Below, piece by piece: positions 51,296-59,275 of a stretch of DNA of 64,000 nt. A program made the position numbers and the translations under genes. The notes beneath the pieces are model-generated. The model was given only the letters and a program-made list of their open reading frames with translations. It was not told the origin of the DNA and searched no databases. This DNA is from Ruminococcus sp. zg-924 (GTDB lineage: Bacteria; Bacillota; Clostridia; Oscillospirales; Acutalibacteraceae): NCBI RefSeq assembly GCF_024433635.1, contig NZ_WNJZ01000013.1, forward strand, positions 1 through 64,000, given 5' to 3'. The number at the start of each line of letters is the position of its first letter. Position 1 is the stretch's first letter.

Positions 51296-52606
51296 TCACA
51301 CAAAAGTGTGAAAGAGTTTATTATCTGCGTTCCTATAAAAATACACTTCACCATTAACCATTCTGTTTATCTGCTCAGGCTTTACAATGTATTCTCTTTT
51401 GATATTATAGTTAGTTGTTGTAGTATTGTTCTTGCCGGGGAACAAGGAGAAGGGGCTGTGTCGCATTGAACCTTTTGAATAAGATGTAGACGCTTCTTCT
51501 TTATTATAATACCCAATTGTTTCTGCCCACTTAGAACTTGTTGCACCAGAAGAATGACTAAGAATAATAATATTATCGCTATTACCGACAAGTGTACTAA
51601 ACACTTTATCGTCGCCTTCACAACTTGAAAGTATATCATCACCAGATGCCACAAGTTTGCATCTGGTGGATTTTTCGACAAAGCACTTTTTTAATACTTC
51701 CGTACTTGAACACGACAGATTATCAGTTATTAATGCAAGCTCTTTTCCTTTTCTTAGCTCATTTCTCACTTGAACTAAAAGCATTCCAATTAAAAGCGCA
51801 TTAGCATTTGAGGAAATATTAATGACTATTACTTTATTGTTATTTACTGCTTTAACTATGTTTTTGCGCAATTTGGGATTTCTTGCTAATAAAGGTTCGG
51901 CTTGATCATATAAGTCACTAATCAAAGACTCAACCTTAAACTGCTCCGACTGTCCCATCATAAGTTTAGACTTAATAGCTTGACCTTGTGTATCGGTGAT
52001 CTTTCCATTATTAATCAAATCATCGATAAAATCGAAAAGCTGTCCATGCGGACATTTATAGAACATTCTAAGAGTTGGTTGAAGTTTTTTAACACGAAGA
52101 TAGTCACACATACCCTCTATGTAGTATCTTGCATTATTCTTTATATCATAATCTGCAGTTGCAGTTTCAACCAAAAGCTTGGTTATTTCTTTAGTACTGC
52201 AATTTAAGAAAGGTTCAAGTTGAGGTGAATTAGTATCTATAAAAGCAACACTATTTGCAGTTATTTTTGATGCCAAAGTGCTTTTCAGATAATCATTATT
52301 TTCATGGATTACGACTGTCGGGATTCCTTGACTATGAGTTTTAATAATTAATTCCGAAAGCCATTGACTTCTTTCCCTTATGTTGCCTCCAGAAATAAGA
52401 GTATTATTAATTGAGCTGCCAGAATTTATCAGCTCATCAACTGAATTATGTTTTTGTTCAATCACTCCCCGATTTATTCTATCAATTTTCTTTCTCGTGT
52501 TCTTGTTAATCAATGAAATAATACCATTTATTATTTTTGCAAAACCATTCCAGATTAATGCAAAAAAGCTGAATATCATTTTCATTATTAAAAGAAACCA
52601 GCCCAT
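51296..52606 (-). CDS. membrane-anchored VirD4/TraD-like ATPase lacking Walker A (degenerate partner)
   Basis: A 436-aa protein. One or two hydrophobic segments in residues 1-35, then a VirD4/HerA-type core by overall pattern (VIVINISSNANALLIGMLL, SDNIIILSHSSG, late QINRMVNGEVYFY). The Walker A position reads LISGGNIRERS with no GKT, and the Walker B strand LALITDN lacks the Glu. So ATP hydrolysis is unlikely. It is directly downstream of the intact ATPase at 52634 and probably forms a mixed ring or membrane anchor with it. Confidence 0.6.
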   Translation of the reverse strand: MGWFLLIMKMIFSFFALIWNGFAKIINGIISLINKNTRKKIDRINRGVIEQKHNSVDELINSGSSINNTLISGGNIRERSQWLSELIIKTHSQGIPTVVIHENNDYLKSTLASKITANSVAFIDTNSPQLEPFLNCSTKEITKLLVETATADYDIKNNARYYIEGMCDYLRVKKLQPTLRMFYKCPHGQLFDFIDDLINNGKITDTQGQAIKSKLMMGQSEQFKVESLISDLYDQAEPLLARNPKLRKNIVKAVNNNKVIVINISSNANALLIGMLLVQVRNELRKGKELALITDNLSCSSTEVLKKCFVEKSTRCKLVASGDDILSSCEGDDKVFSTLVGNSDNIIILSHSSGATSSKWAETIGYYNKEEASTSYSKGSMRHSPFSLFPGKNNTTTTNYNIKREYIVKPEQINRMVNGEVYFYRNADNKLFHTFV

Positions 52607-52633
52607 ACTAATTATATCCTTTCAAAGACAAAA

Positions 52634-53962
52634 TTACTTATACATTTCAAAATAGAACTTAAAAGGCTTTTGAAAAGGCAAACCCACTATTGCTTCTCCG
52701 ACTTTTAAATTGATTAAATCCCAATCTTCCACAGTATATCCTTCTCGTCTATACTCTATATATTTGTTATCTAATCCTCTATATTGCTCTAAAACGATGT
52801 TTTTTCCAAACAAATCTCTTACAAAATTTCTGGTTGTAGTGTCGTTTGCTCTGAATGCATATATTGACGAGAAACCAGCAGCGATATTTCTCCCTTTTTC
52901 GAGTTTATAGATTTCATACAGTTGTTCTATACTCTGAAGGCCCGCAAATATTTTTACCCCAAGGCTCCTGCCAAAATTCACTCCATCATCAATGTGTTCG
53001 AGTCGTGGAAGCAACTTAAACTCATCGCAAAACAAATACACATTTCCTTCAGTTTTTGTTCTTCCCAGAGCTTCTTTCAGTGCAAGATCAAATAGGAGAG
53101 AATAGATCGGTGTCAAAACACTACCTATTGATAAATCATATTCGATAAATAATGTCCTACCGCCTTTTTTTCTCACAAAATCTCTTATCGAAAACATCCC
53201 ATGACCAGAAAAAACTCCAATGAATAAATCACGGATAACTGAATATAATTCAGATAAAACACCTTGTGTTTGCTGTCCTTCCTCTTCAATATAGGATATT
53301 ACAGAAGTGAATTCGGGAAAATGACTTAATGTGGTAACTATTTCGCTAGAATCATGACCGTTTAAATACTCTAAAAGTTTATCGTTATAAAAATATTCGC
53401 TAGCTATCGAACTTTTCGCACAAGAAGGATTATCCATTTTTGCGCCTTTAATGAAAGATGTAATAATGGCTGCTAAAAGATCTCTTGCTGCGTTTGGGAA
53501 AAAAGCATTGCTAGAATTCTTTTCTGTTCTTTCCTTAAAGAATGATTTACATATTTCTTGAGTATTTATATTAAATCTATCTTCGTCCCAACCATCAGCC
53601 AAGATTTCTCGAAAAATATTCCATCGAACAGATTTGGAGATATATTGAGGCGAGTTTCCAATTACTAAGTCACCGTTCCGGGCGAACTTATTATAAAAAT
53701 CGCCCTTACTATCAAATATAATCATAACGTCATTAGATGTCATTCTGCTCTTGATTTGATTAATAAAATGGTAAAATAACGTTGTTTTTCCACACCCAGT
53801 TCCACCGATTAGCATAGAGTGTTTACTTAAAACATCTTGATTTAAAAGAAACGATGCTCTTTGATCATTATGCTCTCCATTTAGTTTAACCAAGCCATTA
53901 GAAACTACTGGGGGTTTATTTTGATTTAGTATTGATCCATACAGCAATGTCTTTGTTGCCAT
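52634..53962 (-). CDS. VirD4/HerA-like P-loop ATPase (not the conjugative coupling protein)
   Basis: A 442-aa soluble ATPase. Walker A GGTGCGKT (53-60), DSKGDFYNKF after it, Walker B NVYLFCDEFKLL, then a TraD/VirD4-type GLQSIEQLYEIY and a late Arg region. The protein lacks the N-terminal membrane segment, which is supplied by its neighbour at 51296. It sits in the kinase/VWA operon, far from the true coupling protein at 57206 and diverged from it. It should be the motor of the locus system. Confidence 0.82.
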   Translation of the reverse strand: MATKTLLYGSILNQNKPPVVSNGLVKLNGEHNDQRASFLLNQDVLSKHSMLIGGTGCGKTTLFYHFINQIKSRMTSNDVMIIFDSKGDFYNKFARNGDLVIGNSPQYISKSVRWNIFREILADGWDEDRFNINTQEICKSFFKERTEKNSSNAFFPNAARDLLAAIITSFIKGAKMDNPSCAKSSIASEYFYNDKLLEYLNGHDSSEIVTTLSHFPEFTSVISYIEEEGQQTQGVLSELYSVIRDLFIGVFSGHGMFSIRDFVRKKGGRTLFIEYDLSIGSVLTPIYSLLFDLALKEALGRTKTEGNVYLFCDEFKLLPRLEHIDDGVNFGRSLGVKIFAGLQSIEQLYEIYKLEKGRNIAAGFSSIYAFRANDTTTRNFVRDLFGKNIVLEQYRGLDNKYIEYRREGYTVEDWDLINLKVGEAIVGLPFQKPFKFYFEMYK

Positions 53963-53978
53963 AGTTTATCCCAATCCT

Positions 53979-54134
53979 TTATCTTGTTTGACCGCCTTTT
54001 GTTCTTCCGGCGTTTCCTTTTTGTCCCGGTGTAGGCGCATTTGTTTTTTTTGCTCCGTTGTTTTTCACTTTCGGATGTTGATAATTTTTAACTTTTAAAC
54101 TCTCTTTAAAACTGTTTACATTATTGTTTGCCAT
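53979..54134 (-). CDS. short basic low-complexity protein
   Basis: A 51-aa protein rich in Asn, Lys, Gly and Pro (KNNGAKKTNAPTPGQKGNAG). The ATG at 54134 follows TAAAGGAG. Its end is 17 bp before the ATPase start. The composition resembles the tail of the HNH protein and suggests a nucleic-acid-binding or disordered linker. No family recognised. Confidence 0.5.
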   Translation of the reverse strand: MANNNVNSFKESLKVKNYQHPKVKNNGAKKTNAPTPGQKGNAGRTKGGQTR

Positions 54135-54147
54135 AACCATATCTCCT

Positions 54148-54558
54148 TTATCTATTGAATTTTATAAATCCTTTACTTTCGCTTTGTTGATTGAAGTTAA
54201 TAAATAACAAAGCAAATAACAATTTACACATTTCATTTTTTCTATCAAATTCTATTAACCAAAGTTTTTTTTCATTATAAGAAATCATTTTATGAAAAAG
54301 TTGTATTCTTTCTGTTTTTTTAGCTTTGTACTTTCCCCTTAAAGATCTAACATTAAATATTGTTCTTGTTTTTTTCTCAGAAAGCAAACAAATTATTTGA
54401 TGTATCTGTGGAATACTAATCATATGATTCTTAACACAAGAAAATATTATATTTCTTACATTAATAAAATCATCTTCTGGAATACTATAATGCAGCTTAT
54501 CAATTTCACCTATTAATTTTCTTTCTGTAATTGGGTCAAGTCTAATATAGTTTTTCAT
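54148..54558 (-). CDS. hypothetical 136-aa protein coupled to the transglutaminase gene
   Basis: Basic helical protein that I do not recognise. The ATG follows the preceding stop by one base, so it is translationally coupled. No motif found. Confidence 0.6.
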   Translation of the reverse strand: MKNYIRLDPITERKLIGEIDKLHYSIPEDDFINVRNIIFSCVKNHMISIPQIHQIICLLSEKKTRTIFNVRSLRGKYKAKKTERIQLFHKMISYNEKKLWLIEFDRKNEMCKLLFALLFINFNQQSESKGFIKFNR

Positions 54559-54559
54559 A

Positions 54560-55534
54560 CTAAAAATTCACTTTTAAGATTACACAGTTTATCGATTTTA
54601 CATATACAACTGAATATAAAGGAATCTTGATGGATTCTTGTTTAATTATTAAGCTTATTTCTTGTAAAACCTCGCTAGTTGAGTTATAGTTTTGAGTTAC
54701 ATCAAAAATTGATAGTTTCCTTTTTTCTTTGGATATTCTCTTTAGATTAACTTTAAGGTCGTTTTGATTCTTAATCTGTATTATCTTTCTTTCGTTGACT
54801 CCTTTATTAATACAATCTGGATATGGAGCTTTATTCCAAAAGTGATCTCGTGCGATAAAACCATCTGATACATTATAATAAATAACAGATTTAACCAAAC
54901 TATAAGTATTACAATCCCATGTCGAATCCACATGATATATACCATTTGGACGTTTTATGATATTCCAAGCATGGCGTTCTCTGTTGCCTGTTGATTGGTT
55001 AATTGCAAACCCACTAACAATAATACAAGGTATTTCAAATTCATCACACAACAATTTCATCGCTTTTGAATAGCCTTCACAAACTGCTTTACCTAATACT
55101 AAAGCACCATAAACATTATATAAATCTTCTTGTTCGAATTGATATGAATATTCAACATGAGTCAAGATATACTTGTAAACGAAAACTTCTCTATCTATGT
55201 TTGGTTTATAATGCGTTCTAATCTCCTTTATCTTACTAAATATTTCTTGTTTTTTTGTTTCTATTTGTGAGCGTGAAAACAAAAACTTACATGAACAAAT
55301 TGTATTGAAGGATGTAATCGAAAAAGATATTTTTGACATATCAATATAAAATAATTCCGGATTATCTTTCAATATACCCTCGATTATTCTCTGAAAATCC
55401 AGGTCTTGATATGAGCCTATTATAGTACATGTATCTTTATAAGATAACCAGTTTTGGAGTAAGGCATTATAAACCCTTTGTTCTCTCTTATTTAGTGTAG
55501 AAAAGAAATATTTTGTAAATACCTTAAAATGCAC
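54560..55534 (-). CDS. transglutaminase-fold protein, head of the 35-kb cluster
   Basis: A 324-aa protein with a transglutaminase-like core: Cys152 in GKAVCEGYSKA, His188 in RHAWNII and Asp203 in YHVDSTWD, the papain-like triad in the right order. The first 110 residues are a helical N-terminal domain. No signal peptide, so it acts in the cytosol, perhaps as a protease or amidase. GTG start with AGGG. It is first behind the promoter at 55625-55653. Confidence 0.8.
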   Translation of the reverse strand: MHFKVFTKYFFSTLNKREQRVYNALLQNWLSYKDTCTIIGSYQDLDFQRIIEGILKDNPELFYIDMSKISFSITSFNTICSCKFLFSRSQIETKKQEIFSKIKEIRTHYKPNIDREVFVYKYILTHVEYSYQFEQEDLYNVYGALVLGKAVCEGYSKAMKLLCDEFEIPCIIVSGFAINQSTGNRERHAWNIIKRPNGIYHVDSTWDCNTYSLVKSVIYYNVSDGFIARDHFWNKAPYPDCINKGVNERKIIQIKNQNDLKVNLKRISKEKRKLSIFDVTQNYNSTSEVLQEISLIIKQESIKIPLYSVVYVKSINCVILKVNF

Positions 55535-55582
55535 ACTAACATCCCTTTAATCTATTATCTAGTCTTTTTGTATCTATCGATT

Positions 55583-55598
55583 GTGAATAACGATTCAC
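55583..55598. promoter_or_regulatory. palindromic operator candidate
   Basis: GTGAATAACGATTCAC is a 6-4-6 inverted repeat about 27 bp downstream of the -10 box of the operon promoter. A second short inverted repeat (AGTG/CACT) overlaps the -35. A repressor could block initiation here. Confidence 0.5.
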
Positions 55599-55624
55599 GA
55601 ATAATTTATAAAATCCCATTAGAA

Positions 55625-55653
55625 ATTATACCAAATAGCACGAATAGTGTCAA
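55625..55653 (-). promoter_or_regulatory. consensus promoter of the kinase/VWA/shared-domain cluster
   Basis: Minus strand TTGACA (55653-55648) and TATAAT (55630-55625) with a 17-bp spacer, a perfect sigma-70 promoter, about 90 bp before the transglutaminase start. It may serve many of the following same-strand genes to about 27 kb. The gap 55535-55864 holds no gene. Confidence 0.8.
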
Positions 55654-55864
55654 TTGCACTACGAATTTATTGTGGATTATGCTACAACATGTGTGCTCCT
55701 ATTTGTATAAAATAACGAACACGATTTAACTCATAAAAGCAAATACTTATTAACCGACAAACTCAAGGTCTATGAATCATAAAACAAGCTGCATAAATAG
55801 CACAGATAAGTTCAACCTTAGATTTTTAAACTCATATATGGGACTAGTTTTTATTGCTTAGTTT

Positions 55865-56308
55865 TCATAAAACCCTTACTTCTTTTTCTTGCTTTTCTGC
55901 ATATTTTAATGCCTTAAAAGCACCGCCATAGTTTCTTTTTATATAACCAATTATAATATCACACTTATTTACTAACCATTGGTTTCTCTTGTTAATTGCT
56001 GCTTTATAATGTACTCCTGCTAACTCCGTTGGAATTATAACATCATCATAATACAAACCAGAATAATGGTTGTGGTTTTTATTTATCTCATTCGTCATAT
56101 ACGGCTTTACGCATATCAGCTTTATATTTGGATAGCGTTTCTTTGCTCTGCGAACAGCAGAAGAAAATAAACTATCAAATTCTCCCATTCCTCCTGTATA
56201 AAAATATACACATTCCTTTTCAATAGCTTGTTGAATCGCTTTATCAAGTCTTTCAGTTATATCCTCAAACACTTCTCTATGTCCAAATCCACAACACGCT
56301 TTACTCAT
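55865..56308 (-). CDS. SLOG-family (DprA/DUF1273-like) protein
   Basis: About 147 aa. Rossmann-like SLOG fold by pattern: CCGFGHRE, VYFYTGGMGEFDSL, ICVKPYM, and CDIIIGYIKRNYGGAFKAL. SLOG proteins bind nucleotide-like ligands and occur in conflict systems. The ATG at 56308 is 6 nt after GGAG. It stands just upstream of the cluster promoter. Ligand unknown. Confidence 0.8.
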   Translation of the reverse strand: MSKACCGFGHREVFEDITERLDKAIQQAIEKECVYFYTGGMGEFDSLFSSAVRRAKKRYPNIKLICVKPYMTNEINKNHNHYSGLYYDDVIIPTELAGVHYKAAINKRNQWLVNKCDIIIGYIKRNYGGAFKALKYAEKQEKEVRVL

Positions 56309-56390
56309 ACCCAACTCCGATTAGATATATTTTAGATATATTATATATTTATTTTTAACAGTATAACACATATTAGAATTAAAATAAAGT

Positions 56391-56421
56391 CATAATAAAT
56401 ATAAAGTGAGGTTTTATTATG
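56391..56421 (+). promoter_or_regulatory. palindrome across the RHH gene start (autoregulation site candidate)
   Basis: CATAATAAA (56391-56399) and TTTATTATG (56413-56421) form a 9-bp inverted repeat whose right arm contains the ATG. RHH repressors often bind such sites over their own start. Confidence 0.5.
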
Positions 56422-56580
56422 GCTGTTAAGAGCTTATCCATTCGAATTGATGAAGAAATGTTAAACAAATTACATGTTGTGGCTGACTATGAAGGTCGTT
56501 CGGCTAATAGTCAAATTCTTATTTTGATTCGTGACAGTATAGAAAAATACGAAGAGAAACATGGAAAAATAGAAATATAA
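56419..56580 (+). CDS. ribbon-helix-helix DNA-binding protein
   Basis: A 53-aa protein of the Arc/CopG type: strand KSLSIRIDEEM, helix LNKLHVVADYEG, turn RSANSQILILIRDSIEKY. GTGAGG precedes the ATG. It is divergent from the cluster and closed by a terminator. Candidate regulator of the element or of the nearby promoters. Confidence 0.8.
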   Translation: MAVKSLSIRIDEEMLNKLHVVADYEGRSANSQILILIRDSIEKYEEKHGKIEI

Positions 56581-56581
56581 A

Positions 56582-56619
56582 ATAGGGCTGTCAGCGACTT
56601 TTGCCACTAACAGCCCTAT
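56582..56619. terminator. terminator between convergent genes
   Basis: ATAGGGCTGT (56582-56591) / ACAGCCCTAT (56610-56619), a 10-bp stem that starts right after the RHH stop. Convergent small gene ends at 56627. Confidence 0.75.
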
Positions 56620-56626
56620 CCCCTAT

Positions 56627-56887
56627 TCATTTCATTGTTTCGTACATTAATTTGACTCCAAGCTTGAATCCTATTGTAAACGCTTCGCATTCACCCAACG
56701 TGTTCCGCTCATTCTGATTAGCCTTTAATTTTTCGAATATCTCGGTTTGCTTATCTGTTAACGTTTCTTTGAGTTGATCTTCATGCTGAATAATACATTG
56801 CGTGAGTTTATCATACTCACTGTCCTTATGGACTACTCTATCACTCATAGCAACAGTTCCATACCATAAGCTTTCAATTAGTGTCAT
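56627..56887 (-). CDS. DUF6809-like small helical protein
   Basis: An 86-aa helical protein (MTLIESLWYGTVAMSDRVVH..., ending GVKLMYETMK). The pattern resembles a small family on Clostridial conjugative elements that I recall as DUF6809. ATG at 56887 with AAGGCGGTG. Function unknown. Confidence 0.65.
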   Translation of the reverse strand: MTLIESLWYGTVAMSDRVVHKDSEYDKLTQCIIQHEDQLKETLTDKQTEIFEKLKANQNERNTLGECEAFTIGFKLGVKLMYETMK

Positions 56888-56948
56888 TGTAGCACCGCCT
56901 TTCAAGCACAACAGTATATCACAAGAAATTCAAAAAGCCAGACCAAAG

Positions 56949-57182
56949 CTAAATGTTTTTCAACTTGTAAAGCAGGCTACTGTTCTCTCCGTTATAGCGA
57001 TAACGCTGCTCGGTTTCAATTAGCTTTGCTTTACGCAAATCCTTAACCGCTCTGCGCACTGTAGCCGCTGACAATTTCGTGTCGGCGGCTATTCTATTTA
57101 CTGAGGGCCAGCATACTCCATTCTTGTTTGCTCTGTCCTTGAGATAGATATAAACAACAAAAGCACGGTGAGGTAAATCCAT
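56949..57182 (-). CDS. winged-HTH protein (replication/transfer regulator type)
   Basis: A 77-aa winged helix: VVYIYLKDRANKNGVCWPS, VNRIAADTKLSAATVRRAVKDLRKAKLIE. Family likeness seems to extend upstream of the ATG (GRLDPIYR), where no usual start codon or ribosome site is visible, so the start is uncertain. It directly follows the coupling-protein gene. Confidence 0.7.
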   Translation of the reverse strand: MDLPHRAFVVYIYLKDRANKNGVCWPSVNRIAADTKLSAATVRRAVKDLRKAKLIETEQRYRYNGENSSLLYKLKNI

Positions 57183-57205
57183 TCTGTAGATGGGATCAAG
57201 TCTGC

Positions 57206-59275
57206 CTATTTTTGCTCACCACCATTCCGATAAACTCTCGGCTGCATTGGTCGAGTCTGAGGCTTTTGAGCTTTCTGCTGCTCCATTACGCGCTTATTTC
57301 CGTTGCTTGATTTTGAGTCATCTTTTTTATCAGACTTCTTTTTTGAGGCAGGCGGTTTCATCTCTTTGTTCTCAGCAGGATGACTTGCCTGTTCGAATGG
57401 TACGTCTTTATTCGCTCTTGTCGCTTTTAGGTTACCTCCTGATGTTTTGTCATCAGATTTATCTTTCGCTGCCGTTAATAAATCCAGACGATATTTCTTA
57501 ATTATAGCATCTGTGAGTTCCTTCTTTTTAGCATAATGCACCTCACGGTTTCCGTGTTCCTCTATTGAGAACGGAGTCTCGAAACTGATTCCCCATTTGA
57601 AGAACAGCTTTAGCTTAACCTTCATTGGATGCTCTGCTGTTTTCATCACTACAAAAGTTCCTTTAGGAAGGTTCTTGAGTTCGTCTGATGTCATTAAAGG
57701 ACGTTCAATCATCTGTACTGATTGCGAGGGGTTATCCTTACTCCTGCTGACAGACCCCGACATTACTGTTCTGGAACCAAGGGCTTTTGAGAGTATTTCT
57801 GCAGAGGTACTGTTCGGAGCGAAACCACCGAAAATTGTGAGCTGAGTATTATCGATAATGACATCCGCACCCTCTTTTCCGTAGTTCTTTTCAAGCTGTG
57901 CAAAGGACTGAATAATGGGAACTATCTGTAACCTTCGGGATCGGGATGCGGAAAACATCATCTCTGCCGATTCAATCTTCGGCAGAGTGCCAAACTCATC
58001 GCAGTAGAACACACAGCGATTCTTGAGCTTGCCGCCGTTCTCATCCGCTACAGCGAGTATCTCTCGGTAGAGCTGTTGGATAATCAGCGACACCATAAAG
58101 AATTTACCGGGATCTTCCTCTGGCATAACAATGAAGATGGCTGACTTCTCATTACAGAATTTCTCTGCGTCAATCTCCGTATCAAAACAGAGAAGCTGCT
58201 CTAACTCTGAGTCCAGAAAAGCGCTTAGTCTGGAAAGTGCGGTTGACATTACCGATACCATCGTATCTTCTGCTGTTGTCAGCGCGGCACCGGCAAACCA
58301 CTTTGCCTTATGATTTTCGGGAAGTAAATCCATAACTTGCTGAAACTGATTCTTGCCTTTCTTGTTAGATGGAGCCAGTAATTCTTGAATAATCTTGTAT
58401 ACGGAAACGATGTGTCTTTCGCTTGGCTTACAGAATTCCGCTACGAGCAGGATTGTCGCTGTGAGTAAACCCTCGGCTGAATCATAGAAGTATGCATTCT
58501 GTCCGTAAGAAGCAGAATCACCGCCCGACATAATAATTGTCTTGGCTATAATCTTGGCGTACTTCTCCGCTTTTGCCTTATACACAAGCTTCATCGGCTC
58601 TGTCTTAAACATATCCGTATACTTGTTAACAAGGTGAAGGAGATTGTTGCCATTGGAGCGAGTTGGATTTCTCAAATCAATTACGGAGATATTGTAGTCG
58701 TAATATTTTGAGGCAATTTCTCCATAGTTTCGTACTACATCTCCTTTCGTATCCGTACTGAGGAAAGACATTCCTGTGGCACACGCATATTCGATACACG
58801 GGTACAGCCAGAATGCTGTTTTACCGACACCCGCCGCACCAATCATCAGTGCGTGTACATCTCCTGTATCCACCATTGCTGTGGTAGTGCCTTTTTGAAT
58901 CGGCTGTGGAATGTATTTCTTGTTCTTCTTTCTGCGGAATTGGTTTCTCAGCTTTCTGAGTCTGTACCACACTCTGCGGAGAAAGTTTGTAAAAATAATC
59001 AGCCTGCGATTTTTACAACCAACTACTATTCCCTGCTCCTTTGGTCTGGCTTTTGGATCTGTTCTCCACTTATCCGGCTCATAGTTAATGTGCGTATAGA
59101 TTCTACGAATTTCTTTCTTCGTTGCCCACCGAGCCGTACCATGCTGTCCGTGACCGACTGTCTTGTCCTTAATGTTGTTAAGGTTATATCGGTTGGACAG
59201 CGACATTACCACAGCAAAGAAAAGAAACAATGCACCGACTGCTATAATCAGTGTGCCGACACCTGATGGTAACAT
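57206..59275 (-). CDS. VirD4/TraG-type conjugative coupling protein
   Basis: A 689-aa membrane ATPase. Hydrophobic helix at 5-25, Walker A GAAGVGKT (146-153), STDTKGDV, Walker B NRCVFYCDEFGTLP, QSFAQLEKNYG, TQLTIFGG and the late FVVMKTAEHPMK, all typical of VirD4/TraG. A charged, disordered tail (600-689) is rich in Lys, Asn and Ser. It links relaxosome and type IV secretion channel. It overlaps the toprim gene by 28 bp. The codon and base use is less AT-rich than in the cargo. Confidence 0.93.
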   Translation of the reverse strand: MLPSGVGTLIIAVGALFLFFAVVMSLSNRYNLNNIKDKTVGHGQHGTARWATKKEIRRIYTHINYEPDKWRTDPKARPKEQGIVVGCKNRRLIIFTNFLRRVWYRLRKLRNQFRRKKNKKYIPQPIQKGTTTAMVDTGDVHALMIGAAGVGKTAFWLYPCIEYACATGMSFLSTDTKGDVVRNYGEIASKYYDYNISVIDLRNPTRSNGNNLLHLVNKYTDMFKTEPMKLVYKAKAEKYAKIIAKTIIMSGGDSASYGQNAYFYDSAEGLLTATILLVAEFCKPSERHIVSVYKIIQELLAPSNKKGKNQFQQVMDLLPENHKAKWFAGAALTTAEDTMVSVMSTALSRLSAFLDSELEQLLCFDTEIDAEKFCNEKSAIFIVMPEEDPGKFFMVSLIIQQLYREILAVADENGGKLKNRCVFYCDEFGTLPKIESAEMMFSASRSRRLQIVPIIQSFAQLEKNYGKEGADVIIDNTQLTIFGGFAPNSTSAEILSKALGSRTVMSGSVSRSKDNPSQSVQMIERPLMTSDELKNLPKGTFVVMKTAEHPMKVKLKLFFKWGISFETPFSIEEHGNREVHYAKKKELTDAIIKKYRLDLLTAAKDKSDDKTSGGNLKATRANKDVPFEQASHPAENKEMKPPASKKKSDKKDDSKSSNGNKRVMEQQKAQKPQTRPMQPRVYRNGGEQK

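Noticed and set aside
51296-53962. The two VirD4-like genes as the conjugative coupling protein
   Set aside because: A complete VirD4/TraG gene stands next to the relaxase at 57206. The pair is elsewhere, diverged and split.
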